From Stichopus chloronotus (Eukaryota; Echinodermata; Holothuroidea; Aspidochirotida; Stichopodidae), in assembly GCA_021234535.1 (NCBI GenBank), contig CM037836.1, positions 15,669,111-15,733,110 on the forward strand: 64,000 nt of DNA, written 5' to 3'. This document shows, piece after piece, positions 55,001 to 64,000 of this stretch. Position 1 is the stretch's first letter, and every line of letters starts with the position of its first letter. The notes under the pieces were generated by a model, which saw only the letters and a program-made list of their open reading frames with translations, did no database searches and was not told the DNA's origin. The position numbers and the translations under genes were made by a program.

Positions 55001-58000
55001 TGTGCAAAGCGATATGTGACCCTTTAAAGAGGAAAAGCGCCCTCATTATGATAGGTGTTGAGGCTTTCGCATACAACTTATGCAAGAACAATCCTTTCTA
55101 AATACAGAGAATGCTGAGTGATGGGAAACAACTCTGTGCATAGACAGGATCCCCATAAAAAAAGGGAAACGTCCCCTTAAAAAAATAAGGGAAAAAAACT
55201 GCCCAAAATTATGGGTCTTTAAATACCTAGGTCACTGTATTTGTGTGCAATCTGTATGGAAAGAATAATGCGTCTAGCATTTAAAGTACCAGACGTTTTC
55301 TATACTAACAGCGAAGGCTGTAATGATGTTTGAAACGCCTTTGCGCGTAGATAGGTTCCCCTCCATAAAGACAAAACACCCGTCAGTCTTGTGTACCTTT
55401 AAATAACGGGCCAATGTATACATACATTCTGTATGGAACGAATAATCCAGCGTCAAGTCTGTAGATAACGATTTACTGTCCATGAATCAAGGAAAGACTG
55501 CGTAATTCATTCAATCAAATGTACAGTATACCGTACATCTTGGCTATACATCTTGGCGTGAGGAGGCTGATCGGGTTAGGAAGTTGTCTAGGGGGAATCA
55601 ACGGTAAATATAAAGTAATTCATCAAAGGGGATCATTAAACTGATGACGAGAAGCATGTGAGAATTTGGAATGGTACAAACACACGACAATGCATAAAAT
55701 TAGCATAATCAGTCAAGTTTCACGTCCAATCGTTATGAAAAATGTCAAAATTTGGAACTTTTGACCTGACTATAGGCTTGTACTGGCTGTGTGCATTGAA
55801 TTAGCATTGTGTGAAACGTGCACGGTCGGGAATTTTCATAAACCAAATCCAGCCGTTGTAATTTCTTACTCAGTAATGTTCCTTTGCATGTGACTCATGG
55901 GGATCATTTTGGTGTTACCGTTAGTCATTGGCATGTGAAGAAAACTTGACTGATTCAGTAATTTCACGAAACAACTCAATGTGTCTCTTCACTGCAGTAT
56001 GGTGTCTAGAATTATGAAATGAATGCATTCATTTACACCTCCCATGTATAATAGAGCAGTTTATTTATAGTCCACATGTTGGAAATATATATATATTATA
56101 TGGAGGTCCGGGGTCTTGGTGCCAGCATACTCCATTTTTCATTTCTTTTTTTTTTTTTTTGCATGATTCCCTAATTGCAAGCTTTGGCCTGTATATTTAA
56201 TTGTTCCAAGGTGAAAAAAAATACGGGACTTTTTCTTTTCATTTTTATGTTGACAGCCTTGTCCAAGCGGCTCTCCTAACTTCCGTGCCACTCAATGTTC
56301 TATGTATGATGAACTAGACTACTATGGTGTAGTTAGACATTGGACGCCGCTCATGACTGATGCAGGTGAGTTAAAGTGAAAACCAACAGAAAAGATTGGG
56401 ACGGTTGGAGGAGATTGGATCAACGCCTTACAATGAACACATAATGATTATTCTGTAAAACAGTTCTTTAGGGGGTTCCGTGATTTTTTTTGGGGGGGGT
56501 GGGGTGGGGTCCGAGGACTCTTTCTACGAAATTTACAAATTCATGAAGTTCGCGTTTGCAGAATGCAAATGCACGTCATAACAGTCCTTTTTAAGAGGAA
56601 AGGTAAATAAAAGATGCCATGTGGGAGAGATATGTCACTAAAGATTATTCTTTAACTGGTTTTTCATAATAAGGTTATAGTAAAAGCGCTAGCACGTTAT
56701 GAAAAAGTATTCAAAAGTTGGCTTCACCATCAAAACATTGGGCTTTCACAAGACTCCGGATCTATTTTAATGTCTCAAATCTCGACGAGAGCTTTCAAAA
56801 GTTTCCTTAAAGGAGCTCATTGAGTTGACTCCCGAACTTCATGATATTGTGTCGCACCTGCTGCGTATATACTGACATGCTGATGGTTATAATGGTCAAA
56901 GTAGGAGATTCTCAACATTTGACACTGGTAGGGTAGTTAAAGATCAAAATCAGGTATTTCAAATCTATGACCAGACACGTTTTACCATGCGGTATTAGCA
57001 GTGGGCAACGCCTGTTCGTAACACCGCTCACATTGGTAATTACTGTAAGACTAGTTGCATGGCTAATGAGGCTAATTAGAAGTATTGGCATTCAATGGTT
57101 TTCTTTCATGCTCGTCACGAAATAAAAGATATCAATTCAGATAGCCTCTTTAACGGAGACGGTATATTTTGTTTATTTACGGTGTCATTTTCAGAAGTGG
57201 TAACTTTGTCATAGAGGCGTGAGAGATTAATCCAACTGCTGTCAACAGCAGCAAGTTGACTTATGTATGACAGGAAGCAACATTAGGGGTCACAGACAGC
57301 GACACTATTAAATACGACAAACAGACAGATTAGCTGTAGCCGGTGGGACATACACACGAACAAAGACAGAGCTGAGAGAGACAGACAAACAGATAGACAT
57401 ACAGACTGAAGATATGTACCCTGAACGGACTTTTTGTCGTTTTATGTCAATAAAATCATGATATACACTTTAAAAACAGTTTAGTTAAGCTCTCAACATA
57501 CTGTATCACATGAATCTTTAGGACCACGTTTTCATTGTGATAACCATACCGATCAGGTTGTAATGATGTAGTACTATTGACCGCTCAAGAAAGATACCCT
57601 GGACAAGCAAGCCAACTTGTACTGAACTGTATCTTAAGTTAATACATTATTATAACTCTTTCTTTTGCGCAATGTTTCTGACAGAAACAACTTGCAACGT
57701 TCAAAAGTTCTAATCGATGTCCCTATAAGAACTGCGAATTTTATCAGTTGGACATGCAGTTTTGGCCAAAATTAGTATACGTAGCCGTGGAGTTCACAAC
57801 ATCGAATGTAACTTTAAAAAAAATGTCGTCATGGAAATTCCCGTTGCCAAATTGGGTGCCACTGTACACTGTTTTGGTGACATTCACATTGCACAATACA
57901 CCATAACCTCACTGTCATGATAAAAGATAACACACCATACATATCACGTCCGATATTACACCATCCTACCATATGTCGCCCCACAGCATTATCATTAGGC

Positions 58001-61000
58001 CTAAATCTAATCATGTCACTGCACAAACTGCATTCCACTTCATCAAATGATAACAACTTGCGCCATAGCAACAGACATTTCTAGTTTTCTACCCATCACA
58101 TAACATCACCTCAAATTACAGTGCATAACACTTCAGTACATTTCATTAAAAGCCTTTATCGTTACACCATACAACATCACGCAAGCGCAAAACAGGTCAC
58201 TCTGTACTACATTAAATGACCGCAACATATATACCTTGATTCCTATCAAATCACATCACACGTGTAAAACATATAATTAGATGTTTATCACACGATGTTA
58301 ATGTCATTTCAAGACAACATTGTTCGATCTTTCTTAACCATTGGCGTTAAAATATCGTTCCTATTTCGCACATGTATTTGATGCTTAAGCTTGCTAGCTG
58401 CATAATCCACATCGGATGAACAATTCCGCAAAGCTGTGGCCCGTCGCTCTAGTTATTGTAGGCAGGTTCGGTTTTTCTCATCAAGGTGCACTGACCGAAT
58501 TTTCCGACCGTGCTGAGGGAACCTGCGGATCAAACTGCGGTGTTTAACATATTGCCTGGAGCTGTTTTCATACATATCGACGGTACATGTCTATGAAAAA
58601 TATTGGCTACAATTTGAAAGTGAAATGGGGTTGGATGGTCTAAAATTATTTCAATTACTTTGTCGTCAATGTGAGCTATATCCGCTTGTTTATTTAACTG
58701 TTTTCCGATGAACTTCCTGAGAGTTCCATATCCCGTTTAATAATATGTAAACGAGACGGGACATCCAATTAAATTTTAAATTACAATGGCAGTTCAATTC
58801 AAATCATATTATATATAACGTGATCCCTAATTATATGGGTGGATTGAAAAGCGTTTGTGAAACTCAGTAATCTACAGTACATATAAAAGCATGAATATCG
58901 TCAAAAGGCATACGTGAACTATCTTCGCTCGCTGAGCACTTGTACTTGAACCATTCACTTCTAGTCGTGACGTACTACTATTCAGCCCAAAAATACCCTA
59001 CATGAATCATGCGCAGAATAATGTTATTGTACTTTGAATAATGCTCCAATACTTGCAGTGGCGGGGCCAAAAAGGGGGGAGGGGCGCCATGGAGGAAATC
59101 CACAGAGAGAACCCCCCATCCTCCCAGCCAGCTGAAGTATAGAAGTCTGACAGATACGATGTAGAGGCCTGTATCAATGTAAAAACTTTCATGATGTTAT
59201 GATGAATTGGGTGTCACCGGTCATCTTAGCCAAGGATAAATGCATAAATTCGAGTGCCAAGTTAGAAGTGTTTAACGTACATATATCCCTCCTTTTTGAC
59301 AAAGAAAATGAAGACAAGTCCTCCTCACTCGTAGTGACCCATGACCACGTGATAAACACACTTCAATATTTCTCTTCTCTTGAAGCGTGCGAATACACCG
59401 ACGAACTGCAACTACTCGACACGTCACAATGGACCCCGTCTAGTTTGTCGTAAGAAGTGACCTTAGCGTTTCAAATTCGGCATCAATCACGCAGAAGTGC
59501 GTGACGCTATACGAGGGCCATCTGCTAAAAAGAACTGACAGTGTCAGTCTGACTCTTCTTTTTTTTTTGTATAGATCATAAAATTAACGCCAAGGGTAAA
59601 CTGTGCAGATCAAAATATTTTGAAAGTAGGTCAATTCCTTCAGATGATATATGTAGGTAAAATAGAAAACACCTCAGAGACATTGTCACATCCGATAGAT
59701 GTGTCAGTGCCCAGAGCTAGGGCAAAGCATGTGACCCCCCACTGCAGACTGCCAGCGTGATTTTGATGACAGCTGACATTTTTCGTCCGAGAAGGAAAAG
59801 CCTAGAAAAAGTAACAATATGCAATAGACTAACTGGAGAAGATGAATGAACGGGTATTGTTGCAGCTTGTCCAACCAAGCTCGTTTTCACCGGGTCACCC
59901 AGGCCATGAACTCCTTGCCAAGGCTTCCTTACAATGGCTCTTGAGGAAAACGATCCTAAAAGTGCGTTTCACTTTGTCCTAACCAAAGTGCGGGGTAACA
60001 ATTTTTGGGAGGCTCTTACACTGCTGTGTCTAAGCGTACAATTACAGCTATTGATAACCCATCTTCCTGTTTACAGAGATGATGTGTTTGCTATCTTAAG
60101 ACTTCGCAATTACGTGTCCGTTGAACAGTGATTGATTAATTTATTTTATTCAGTTGAGGTTTCGTCGACATTGTAATATATACAGATAAATCATCGTATT
60201 CCTAAAAGACCGATTTCAAATTTTGGTGGAAAAAAAAAGCAAAACAAACACCCGTGAATAATTTTAAAATAATGAAATTGATTGAACATCCGAGCTAAAT
60301 CGCATTTTATCAATAAAACACAAATGTAGAATTCACTAAGCGTTTTGAAGGTTACAACACAAATTTGATGTTTCTGTCCAGTATAGCGATGCTGTAATCC
60401 CTATACCAATAAATACAGATTATCAGGGTAATTCGCATCGAAACCAGAGTACGCAACATCGGCATATTTCCACCGGCTGATTTTGGGAGTTAGATATTCA
60501 GTTTACAGGTTTTTATGTCGGTATGTAGGTTTACCACGTATACATAGTCATCAGAATGTTTTTAATAACCATGTTGTGTAAGGGTTGCAACTTAAGTTGG
60601 GAAGATACGTTGTTTTTATTATTTTGTTTTGTTTGATTTATTCTAATCTATTTCATTCAATTATTTTCCGCAACAGCTACTGGAGAATGTAACTTGCTAT
60701 GTGAAAGAAATTTGGATGCATCTAACACCATCACCAGAAACCTAGGGGTTGTTTTGGATGGCACGGAATGCAATATCAATGACGGCAGGGGAGTCTGCAT
60801 CAAGGGACAGTGCCGGGTAAGCACGTTGGAATGACCTAATGAGATCCGCAGGCTCAGCAGTGCTGAGCGTTCCAGAGTAGGACTGGGTATGTGCATTTTT
60901 CAACATAGCCTATGTACCCAGAGAAACCAGACAAACAATGGTACTGGTTTTTATAGGATAAAATAATGCTTTCGATGCCATTCTGAGGAAGTCACAAACT

Positions 61001-63423
61001 TCTTATAAAGTTCCCACGATATCCGGTCTCATTCAAGAATGCGTCCAATACCGACCTCATTGGTTTTAAGTGACGCCTAAATTTACTGTGTGACCTTTAG
61101 AAAACGGCATCTATTCTGGTCATCGGTTCTACTTGCGATTGTCAAACGCCCTCTAGTATCCAGTGGTCACCCCAAAGGGGAGAGGCACGTGGAAATTCCC
61201 CGGTCAGAACCTTTTCTCTAACAGTTGCCCCTCCACTGCCCCCCCCCCCTTCACTCAACTGAAGTATACTTGCCTGATAGATGCAAGGCACATCCCGTCC
61301 TTGTTTATATACATGTTGCATGTTCTGTGGTAAGCAGTTCTGAGACTCAGAGATATGCTAAAACCCAAAGCTTCCGTGCAGGAATTTCATCCCTTGACTC
61401 CCACCGGGTTTTGCATTTTGACTCCGCCTTTTGACCCAGCTCTACGAATATTCTCCCCTCCCCACCCCTTACCCAGCAGTTTCTTTTGGTCATTAATTCT
61501 AAAATCCTGGTGGGCCACTGCTCGTTAACTACCTCTGTTTGATCAGTCGAAAGGCGACGAATTAGTAAGTAAATATCATAGCGTGTGTTTAAAGCTTATA
61601 TCTTAATGCTTTGTTAGGTCTGTATGCGTCGAATCCCGTTTATTATATTCTCCATGACTCCACTTACTTAAGATTACAACGACTGGGGACTGACACCCGC
61701 CCAGGCTAGCCAGTTGTCAATCGTCAAGCCCTTTCTACGGCCGTTACAAGGGTCATGTTCATACCCTGTGATGTAAATTTGTTCATATTAGGTTGTATTG
61801 TATTTATTCAAAGGCTTCCTTAAACAGCGTTTGTGAGTTATGATGCAACAAGCATATTCGAGAACGTCCAGGAATGTCAAATCTTAAGGTAATAACGGAT
61901 TTGGTTTGAAATGCGAATACACTCGAAAATGTGATAAGAGAGTTACGAAGTATATCTGAATTTATGGCGTACGTTTCATCCTCTCTGTCGCTAATTTTGT
62001 AATCATCGGTGGCGATACGGAAGAGCCTTCTGATGACAAATGATGTAGAATGGGCGTCTGCTAAAGGAATATGGTCTACGAAGACTTACATCATCATCAT
62101 CATCATTTTAATCATTCATCACTGTGCTCTCTTACCTTTCTTTTACACCTTCGGTCGTGGTACAGAGCGTGGGCTGCGATGCTCGGCTCGACTCTCCGCT
62201 ACGTTACGACACCTGTGGGGAGTGTGGTGGAAGGAACAATTCCTGCGGGTTGTTTACGGGCACGTTCAACGTTCAAGTTGCCGAAGACGGTGAGTGTGAC
62301 CAGAGTTTTATGTTTTACAGCAACGATGACCCCCTCCTAACTGGAGATGCAATGCTCCCAGAGGGTAGGATTACTCTGATTACAGTTTCTTTTCTGGTTC
62401 GAGATGATGATCATAATGTCACTCGTTATTCATATAGTTGAGACGAAAAAAAAAATAACCTAAAAGTATTCTCAGTCGTCGCTATAGCACTCTTGAAGTA
62501 ACTAGATTGGAAATGGACAGAGAACCATGAAACGTACTTTGACGATTTCACGTATATTAAAAAAGGTTTTGTCTTTGAATAGGCCTGCATCTTAATAAGA
62601 AACAATGTTGGTCAAATTCCGTTTGTTTCCAAAATTCAGTTCAATTAATTAAACTTGTTTTCATTACATCAGTAGATTCTAAACATTCCAGACATGTCAC
62701 TCTAATTTTCCTTTCTTTCCAGAGTTATTTAGCTACCACGATGTAGTTACACTTCAACCGGGAACCACGAATATCACGGTAGAAGAGAGAAGTGACGTAA
62801 ACTACCTCGGTATTTCGCTCTTTCGATGTCCGTAGGGTGCAGTACAATATAATATTGGCTAGACGATTTCGATATTTATCTCGCAGGGACGACAAAATAA
62901 CAGTATCCGTCTCTATAACTTACTCAATAGTCGTTAAAATACATGTTGTGGTATTAATGCTCTTCTGAATTTAGAAAAGGGGAATCGGATCAGTATGAAT
63001 CTAAGGATATATTGAGATTATCGTGAAAGACATGAAGAAGAAAAGGGTTAAAATTAGACAATGAATACGTTTGGCTTCATGTTAATGTTTGTATGCCTTT
63101 CACTTGCCTCTAGAATACCTTACTAACACACAGACATGTGATATAGCCTAATAAAGTCATCAGAAAAGGTATGTCATAGATGAATTGAACCAGGCCGACA
63201 GAATGCACAATTAATTTTTTTTTTTCGGTGGATAGTAGCTCTCTTTTTTATTTTCTCAACAGCTTTAAGAGTGAACAGCCGATTTTATCTAAATGGTAAC
63301 TGGGAAATACATAGCCCAGGTACATTCACAGCTGCCGGAGCACTGTTTACCTACCAGAGGCGGAGGGACGGTTATGAAATGCTTACTACCCCCGGGCCGA
63401 TTAATGCTCCGGTTCAGATATCG
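51957..63423 (+). CDS. ADAMTS-like / papilin-like secreted protein, 5' part
   Basis: Seven exons join in phase to give 297 residues: 51957-52046, 52936-53115, 56257-56365, 60677-60816, 62166-62289, 62723-62809 and 63263-63423. Domain order is signal peptide (1-~18), TSP1 repeat (~39-90), Cys-rich module (~91-200) and spacer domain (~205-297, cut by the window edge). No metalloprotease domain lies between signal and TSP1, so this is ADAMTS-like or papilin rather than an ADAMTS enzyme. Such proteins act in extracellular matrix, binding fibrillin and similar partners or modulating proteases. The TSP1 carries WSIWNYW (C-mannosylation type) and CSRSCGGG (O-fucosylation type). The Cys-rich part keeps FRATQC, DGTEC and VGCD...CGECGG; the spacer keeps YLNGNW. 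Later exons lie beyond 64000. Which paralogue (ADAMTSL1-6 or papilin) is not decidable from this half. Confidence 0.88.
52936..53115 (+). CDS. ADAMTS-like exon 2: TSP1 repeat
   Basis: 60 codons, phase 0 on both sides (TATATGCAG acceptor, CAG|GTAAAT donor). Contains WSIWNYW, CSRSCGGGV, RTRYC, CEGP and YNLC, the six-cysteine TSP1 pattern. Confidence 0.9.
55130..55470 (+). repeat. ~210-bp tandem duplication
   Basis: TGTGCATAGACAGGATCCCC (55136) and TGCGCGTAGATAGGTTCCCC (55343) start two diverged units. Both end in ATCTGTATGGAAAGAATAAT/TTCTGTATGGAACGAATAAT. Confidence 0.75.
55680..56000. repeat. Dispersed repeat R4, copy 2 (partner 38222-38560)
   Basis: See the entry at 38222-38560. Same orientation. 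Confidence 0.65.
56257..56365 (+). CDS. ADAMTS-like exon 3: start of Cys-rich module
   Basis: Reads PCPSGSPNFRATQCSMYDEL and on to VRHWTPL, the conserved CP..G..DFR..QC...W.P block that follows TSP1. Acceptor TGTTGACAG, donor GCAG|GTGAGT, phase 1. Confidence 0.9.
57318..57410 (+). repeat. Degenerate GACA simple repeat
   Basis: Repeated ACAGACA/AGACAGA/CAGATAGACA variants. Confidence 0.7.
57880..58290 (+). repeat. Degenerate A/C-rich low-complexity stretch
   Basis: Many variants of ACACCATAC, CATCACAT and TAACATCAC with few G, suggesting an old simple repeat. Confidence 0.45.
59199..59453 (+). CDS. Coding-like fragment inside intron 3
   Basis: 84 codons beginning MMNWVSPVILAKDKC, with normal charge mix (FDKENEDKSSS, ACEYTDELQLLDTSQW). 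An acceptor-like CATCTTAG near 59231 and a donor-like TTTGTC|GTAAGAAG near 59449 could frame an exon. No family recognised. It is not part of the ADAMTS-like reading frame, because exons 3 and 4 join directly in phase and sequence. Confidence 0.18.
   Translation: MMNWVSPVILAKDKCINSSAKLEVFNVHISLLFDKENEDKSSSLVVTHDHVINTLQYFSSLEACEYTDELQLLDTSQWTPSSLS
59934..60131 (+). CDS. Second coding-like fragment inside intron 3
   Basis: 65 codons, MALEENDPKSAFHFV to LRLRNYVSVEQ. It may belong with the fragment at 59199-59453 as a decayed retrogene or transposon. No domain seen. Confidence 0.15.
   Translation: MALEENDPKSAFHFVLTKVRGNNFWEALTLLCLSVQLQLLITHLPVYRDDVFAILRLRNYVSVEQ
60677..60816 (+). CDS. ADAMTS-like exon 4: Cys-rich module
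   Basis: Reads ECNLLCERN, LGVVLDGTEC and GVCIKGQCR, matching C.L.C......VLDGT.C.....VC..G.C. Enters in phase 1, leaves in phase 0 (CGG|GTAAGC). Confidence 0.9.
60817..62165 (+). other. ADAMTS-like intron 4
   Basis: 1.35-kb GT-AG intron with a C tract near 61239-61248 and a short (CAT)n run near 62091-62105. No other feature. Confidence 0.7.
62166..62289 (+). CDS. ADAMTS-like exon 5: end of Cys-rich, start of spacer
   Basis: Reads SVGCDARLDS, YDTCGECGGRNNSC and LFTGTFNVQVAEDG, the VGCD...D.CG.CGG...C...G.F junction. Donor GACG|GTGAGT, phase 1. Confidence 0.9.
62723..62809 (+). CDS. ADAMTS-like exon 6: spacer domain
   Basis: Reads YHDVVTLQPGTTNITVEER and NYL, matching the Y..V..IP.G...I.V.E....NYL core of spacer domains. 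Acceptor CTTTCTTTCCAG, donor CTCG|GTATTT (weaker), phase 1 in and out. Confidence 0.85.
63263..63423 (+). CDS. ADAMTS-like exon 7: spacer domain
   Basis: Reads RFYLNGNWEIHSPGTFTAAG, FTYQRR, GYEMLTTPGPI and PVQIS, matching YYLNG.W.I..PG....AG..F.Y......E.L...GP....L.I. Donor TCG|GTAAGT, phase 0. Confidence 0.9.
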
Positions 63424-64000
63424 GTAAGTTGAATGTTTTCATCCAGTATCAGAGTTGTTTCAAATTTCCGTCTTTGCAGCTTTGTCAGGTATGGTAAAGA
63501 TGTGTGGTAAAGTACGTTAAAGAGACATAGGCCTATACGAATGAAACGAGACCATTAGTCACACCCGTGCACTAGTATACCCCCAAACAGCAGCATGGGC
63601 AACTGAACATTTAGTGGAGAAGTGGTTTCGAAATGGATACCTGAATACTGTATATCATTGATAGCTTTCTTTTGACGAACCCTCTTACATTTGTTGTGTC
63701 GCTCCAATACTGATTGCTCTGACTTCATACATCTTTAAAGGAAACACTTTCAATTTGAAAAGAAAATATAAACAATTCCCTTCTTCGTACGAATTCACAA
63801 GTACGCCAGTCTAATTATTTTTGTTTCTCAGACTAAACAATGGTTGGCTTGTACTGTGCCGACGGCATCTCGTCGTTTTAAACCTCAGAACCTCGGAAGT
63901 GGTGCCCATGGATTGTAAAATCTGTGCGGAGTTTAAGATAAAATAACAATATTCTGAAGGGCCTTTTCAAATTTCGATCAAAAGCGCAAACGACTCGAAA
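63424..64000 (+). other. Start of ADAMTS-like intron 7
   Basis: Follows the donor at 63424. An acceptor-like TTTGTTTCTCAG near 63832 precedes an open stretch to a TAA near 63917, but its translation does not look like the rest of a spacer domain, so I treat the region as intron. Confidence 0.5.

Larger units (their letters stand above)
53116..56256 (+). other. ADAMTS-like intron 2, with repeats
   Basis: 3.1-kb GT-AG intron. Holds the tandem repeat at 55130-55470 and dispersed repeat R4 copy 2 at 55680-56000. Short frames near 53639 and 54613 have no domain. Confidence 0.7.
56366..60676 (+). other. ADAMTS-like intron 3
   Basis: 4.3-kb GT-AG intron with a GACA-like simple repeat (57318-57410), an A/C-rich low-G stretch (57880-58290) and two coding-like fragments near 59.2-60.1 kb listed separately. 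Confidence 0.65.

Noticed and set aside
63833..63919. Possible next ADAMTS-like exon ending in TAA
   Set aside because: The acceptor is good and the phase allowed, but the translation lacks spacer-domain residues and would end the protein abruptly.
1..64000. CRISPR arrays, rRNA genes, bacterial operons or phage genes
   Set aside because: No direct-repeat/spacer pattern, no rRNA-like stretch and no clustered prokaryote-style genes. Repeats are long, diverged and eukaryotic in type.

Overview
The window reads as nuclear DNA of an intron-rich marine invertebrate. The evidence is AT-rich, repeat-dense sequence, GT-AG introns of 0.4-4.3 kb, a split gene for a secreted ADAMTS-like/papilin-like matrix protein, decayed CR1/L2-type LINEs, a tRNA-derived SINE, many dispersed minisatellite-like repeats and frequent poly-C tracts. 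An echinoderm or another invertebrate deuterostome is my best guess, but nothing here fixes the species.

Layout. 0.5-5.1 kb: a SINE remnant (minus strand) and a broken LINE (plus strand). 5.3-11.3 kb: two arrays of a ~140-bp repeat rich in TGACCT, one array of a ~270-bp repeat rich in TGACGTCA, and associated duplicated blocks. 7.7 kb: a possible decayed THAP-type domain. 14.15-16.1 kb: copy 1 of a ~1.9-kb duplication. Copy 2 lies at 31.2-36.5 kb and is split by a ~3.36-kb insertion flanked by TTGTTT. 17.6-20.1 kb: weak open frames and a LINE 3' fragment on the minus strand. 22.5-25.5 kb: the most striking gene, a single-exon minus-strand NERD-nuclease/SF1-helicase protein of 997 codons, interrupted once by TGA inside helicase motif V. 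30.5-42.4 kb: more dispersed repeat pairs, tandem arrays and a low-confidence three-exon minus-strand candidate. 43-50 kb: mostly unassignable sequence with simple repeats. 50.4-50.9 kb: a third, inverted array of the ~140-bp repeat.

51.9 kb to the right edge: seven in-phase exons of an ADAMTS-like/papilin-like gene on the plus strand encode a signal peptide, a TSP1 repeat, a Cys-rich module and most of the spacer domain, 297 residues in all. The gene continues past the window.

The two confident genes are unrelated. The ADAMTS-like protein would act in the extracellular matrix. The NERD-helicase has the nuclease-plus-helicase architecture seen in prokaryotic anti-phage proteins. A role in nucleic-acid defence or repair is only an inference. 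The rest is mainly repeat-derived, and many short open frames are not credible genes.
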